A stretch of 7,285 bases of DNA from Cytophagales bacterium. Its GTDB lineage: Bacteria; Bacteroidota; Bacteroidia; Cytophagales; Cyclobacteriaceae. Below the pieces are notes generated by a model. The model had not been told where the DNA came from and ran no database searches. It worked only from the letters and a program-made list of their open reading frames with translations. The stretch lies in assembly GCA_029262955.1 (NCBI GenBank), contig JAJCYL010000346.1, positions 1-7,285 of the forward strand. The letters run 5' to 3'. The position numbers and the translations under genes were made by a program. Below, piece by piece: positions 5,648 through 7,285 of the stretch (positions are counted from its first letter, which is position 1; every line of letters starts with the position of its first letter).

Positions 5648-6211
5648 TTGGCAGTTGAGTCAAAAGATTTGATTAAGCTCCTCAAGCAATGCCAAAAAGG
5701 GGAGAGAAAAAGCCAGGATCTGCTTTATAAGCAGTTTTACGGGTACGCTATGGGGGTAAGCCTCAGGTATTCCAATGACCGAACTGAAGCCATGGAGATT
5801 GTCAACCTCGGTTTTTTTAAGGTTTTGACTCAGTTGAACAAGTACGACAGAAAATTGTCATTTAAGGGATGGTTAAGAAGAATTATGATCAATACTGCAA
5901 TTGACTATTACCGCAGAAACGCTAAGCATCAGCATCTGGTAGATGTGTCCTACGCGAAAGATGAATCAGTGAATTTTGATGCATTGGATCAAATTTCGGA
6001 AAAAGAGATTATGGAGGCAATTCAGCAATTGCCTCCATCTTATAAAATGGTCTTCAACCTTTATGTAATTGAAGGATTTAAACATGATGAGGTTGCAGAA
6101 CAATTGGGGATTAGCGTAGGTACATCCAAGTCAAACCTGGCAGTTGCCAGAAATAAATTGCAAAAGACATTGAAAGTCATTGAGACAGAAAGGGTAAGAA
6201 ACCATGGATGA
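5648..6211 (+). CDS. ECF-type RNA polymerase sigma factor
   Basis: A 187-residue group 4 (ECF) sigma factor. Region 2 spans about residues 24-91, including EAMEIVNLGFFKVLTQLNKY and FKGWLRRIMINTAIDYYRRN, the core-binding and -10 recognition helices. After a short linker, region 4 spans about 121-175: IMEAIQQLPPSYKMVFNLYV, then the helix-turn-helix HDEVAEQLGISVGTSKSNLA. No regions 1.1 or 3 are present and the length is typical. No ATG lies between the in-frame stop at 5615 and residue 35, so I chose the TTG at 5648. CTG at 5642 is possible but less likely. It overlaps the next gene by 8 bases, the standard layout for a sigma/anti-sigma pair. The mirrored promoter-like element upstream suggests that it transcribes its own operon and the divergent lipoprotein gene. 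Target specificity is inferred. Confidence 0.92.
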   Translation: MAVESKDLIKLLKQCQKGERKSQDLLYKQFYGYAMGVSLRYSNDRTEAMEIVNLGFFKVLTQLNKYDRKLSFKGWLRRIMINTAIDYYRRNAKHQHLVDVSYAKDESVNFDALDQISEKEIMEAIQQLPPSYKMVFNLYVIEGFKHDEVAEQLGISVGTSKSNLAVARNKLQKTLKVIETERVRNHG

Positions 6212-7285
6212 TCAAAGGTTTGATGATATCATAAAGAATAAAGTGGGAGAATATACTGATCCCACATTTGATGCGGGTGCTATCACCGGGCTTCATCAAC
6301 ATTTGGCTGGATATCAAATGCAGCCCTGGTATGTCCAATACAAAAATACGGGATTGATGGCAGTGACATTGGCCGTATTTACATTGATCAATTGGTTTAT
6401 GATTAGAAATGTTGGTCAGGGAGGTGATATTAACCAGGCCACACCGGTTGATAATTCTGAGTATGCAGGGCTAGTGGCTGATTTAAGAAATGAGATAAAT
6501 AAGCTTCAATCTGTTCATCCTGATACCATTTATGTCATAAACAAGCAGAACCCAGACCCTGGAGTACTCAGGGCTTCTGTCCAGCCTCAAGTGAACCCCG
6601 ATCAAATCATTAATACTTTCCTTTTGCGTTTGAAAGAGAGTAACAAAATTGGAAAAGTTGGTGGATATTATTTTTATCATGAAGATGAGGTTCCCAGTTA
6701 TGGAGAATTCATAGCACTGAATTATCGGCAATCAGACCTGGACGGTTCATTCTTAGGTTTGAATTATCCCCAGGAAGACACGCTTTATAAGGATGGTTTT
6801 GTGCGAGTTATCGAGGAAGATCAGTCTAAAATGCCAATAATTGTAATTAGAGATTTGGAAAGGCATTATTCAAAAGGACTTGGACTTAAAATTGGTGGTG
6901 AAGTAGAGCTTGCTTTTTCTAAACCTGATATTGGTACAGGTGAAGTGCTGCCTGGGGTTGGCCTATTGGCAGAGCTCGTGTTCAGCCCATCATTAGCCCT
7001 TGAAACAGGTATAAAGTACAAAACGAGATCTTACAATCTCGATGCCCCAAGTGCATCCACCTTATCCACCTATCCGGACCCTGGCAGCCCTGGTGATCAA
7101 ATTGAGGGAATAGAAACAGATTCTAAACTTATTGAAATACCTCTGAATGCTAAGTTGTACCGCACAATTGCCCAGAACAAAGATTTCTATTTGAGCATTG
7201 GTGTTTCTCCTAACATCTATTTTTCACAGGCCTTTGAATATACCCAACAATCGAGTGATGAAACTCTTTCACCTGATGCGAAAAT
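6204..7285 (+). CDS. Dual-membrane anti-sigma-like protein with outer-membrane barrel domain (partial)
   Basis: The frame is open from the ATG at 6204 to the window end: 360 residues seen, C-terminus missing. It starts inside the sigma gene, with the ATG 8 bases before the sigma gene ends. The N-terminus (1-45, MDDQRFDDIIKNKVGEYTDP, then TFDAGAITGLHQHL) is soluble and resembles the short sigma-binding segment of Bacteroidota anti-sigma proteins. One hydrophobic helix follows (50-67, GLMAVTLAVFTLINWFMI). Next come a periplasmic linker with a short coiled-coil-like stretch (86-102), a region up to about 220 that I do not recognise, and a PorT-like outer-membrane barrel domain from about 225: LGLKIGGEVELAF, LAELVFSPSLALETGIKYKT, LIEIPLNAKLY and FYLSIGVSPNIYF. 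There is no N-terminal signal peptide. Inner-membrane anchor plus outer-membrane barrel in one chain fits the dual-membrane-spanning anti-sigma factors (Dma-like) described in Bacteroides. The sigma-binding role is inferred from context. Confidence 0.85.
   Translation, partial: MDDQRFDDIIKNKVGEYTDPTFDAGAITGLHQHLAGYQMQPWYVQYKNTGLMAVTLAVFTLINWFMIRNVGQGGDINQATPVDNSEYAGLVADLRNEINKLQSVHPDTIYVINKQNPDPGVLRASVQPQVNPDQIINTFLLRLKESNKIGKVGGYYFYHEDEVPSYGEFIALNYRQSDLDGSFLGLNYPQEDTLYKDGFVRVIEEDQSKMPIIVIRDLERHYSKGLGLKIGGEVELAFSKPDIGTGEVLPGVGLLAELVFSPSLALETGIKYKTRSYNLDAPSASTLSTYPDPGSPGDQIEGIETDSKLIEIPLNAKLYRTIAQNKDFYLSIGVSPNIYFSQAFEYTQQSSDETLSPDAK

Noticed and set aside
6483..6731. Minus-strand open frame inside the anti-sigma-like gene
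   Set aside because: The plus-strand frame is open through the whole region, overlaps the sigma gene properly and encodes the helix, linker and barrel strands, so the minus frame is a shadow.

Overview
The window looks like a chromosomal segment of a Bacteroidota bacterium, most likely a free-living Cytophagales-type organism. The evidence is moderate GC, genes without clear Shine-Dalgarno sequences, many lipoprotein signal peptides, a PorT-like outer-membrane barrel domain, and an ECF sigma factor with a membrane-anchored barrel partner, which is a typical Bacteroidota arrangement. The genus cannot be fixed from this sequence.

Positions 1-539 hold no credible gene. They are filled by an array of REP-type hairpins (core cctcgtttgtaacgagg) in both orientations, arranged as one full, one truncated and one full unit. 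These look like REPIN-style non-autonomous elements. No transposase gene is present in the window.

Positions 540-4628 carry four minus-strand genes that probably form one operon. In transcription order they are a small dimeric alpha/beta-barrel protein (monooxygenase-like fold, tentative), a Tat-exported sugar isomerase/epimerase-like TIM barrel, a Memo-family protein with a lipoprotein signal, and a YtcJ-type amidohydrolase lipoprotein. Three of the four products are predicted to leave the cytoplasm, and all three keep candidate metal-binding residues. The set suggests an envelope-located catabolic or modification pathway of unknown substrate.

Positions 4673-5488 hold a separate minus-strand lipoprotein gene with its own intrinsic terminator. 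Its promoter region (5489-5647) is shared with a divergent plus-strand pair: an ECF sigma factor, then an overlapping gene for a protein with a cytoplasmic N-terminus, one inner-membrane helix, a periplasmic linker and an outer-membrane beta-barrel-like domain cut by the window end. This architecture matches the dual-membrane-spanning anti-sigma factor (Dma-like) idea known from Bacteroides.

The most interesting signal is in the divergent intergenic region. Two identical composite elements, ACCAACC-N14-TGCGTGATGG, face outwards with exact symmetry around position 5578. Their spacing fits ECF -35/-10 elements, so the sigma factor may drive both its own operon and the divergent lipoprotein. Together these would make a compact sigma / trans-envelope anti-sigma / surface lipoprotein circuit.
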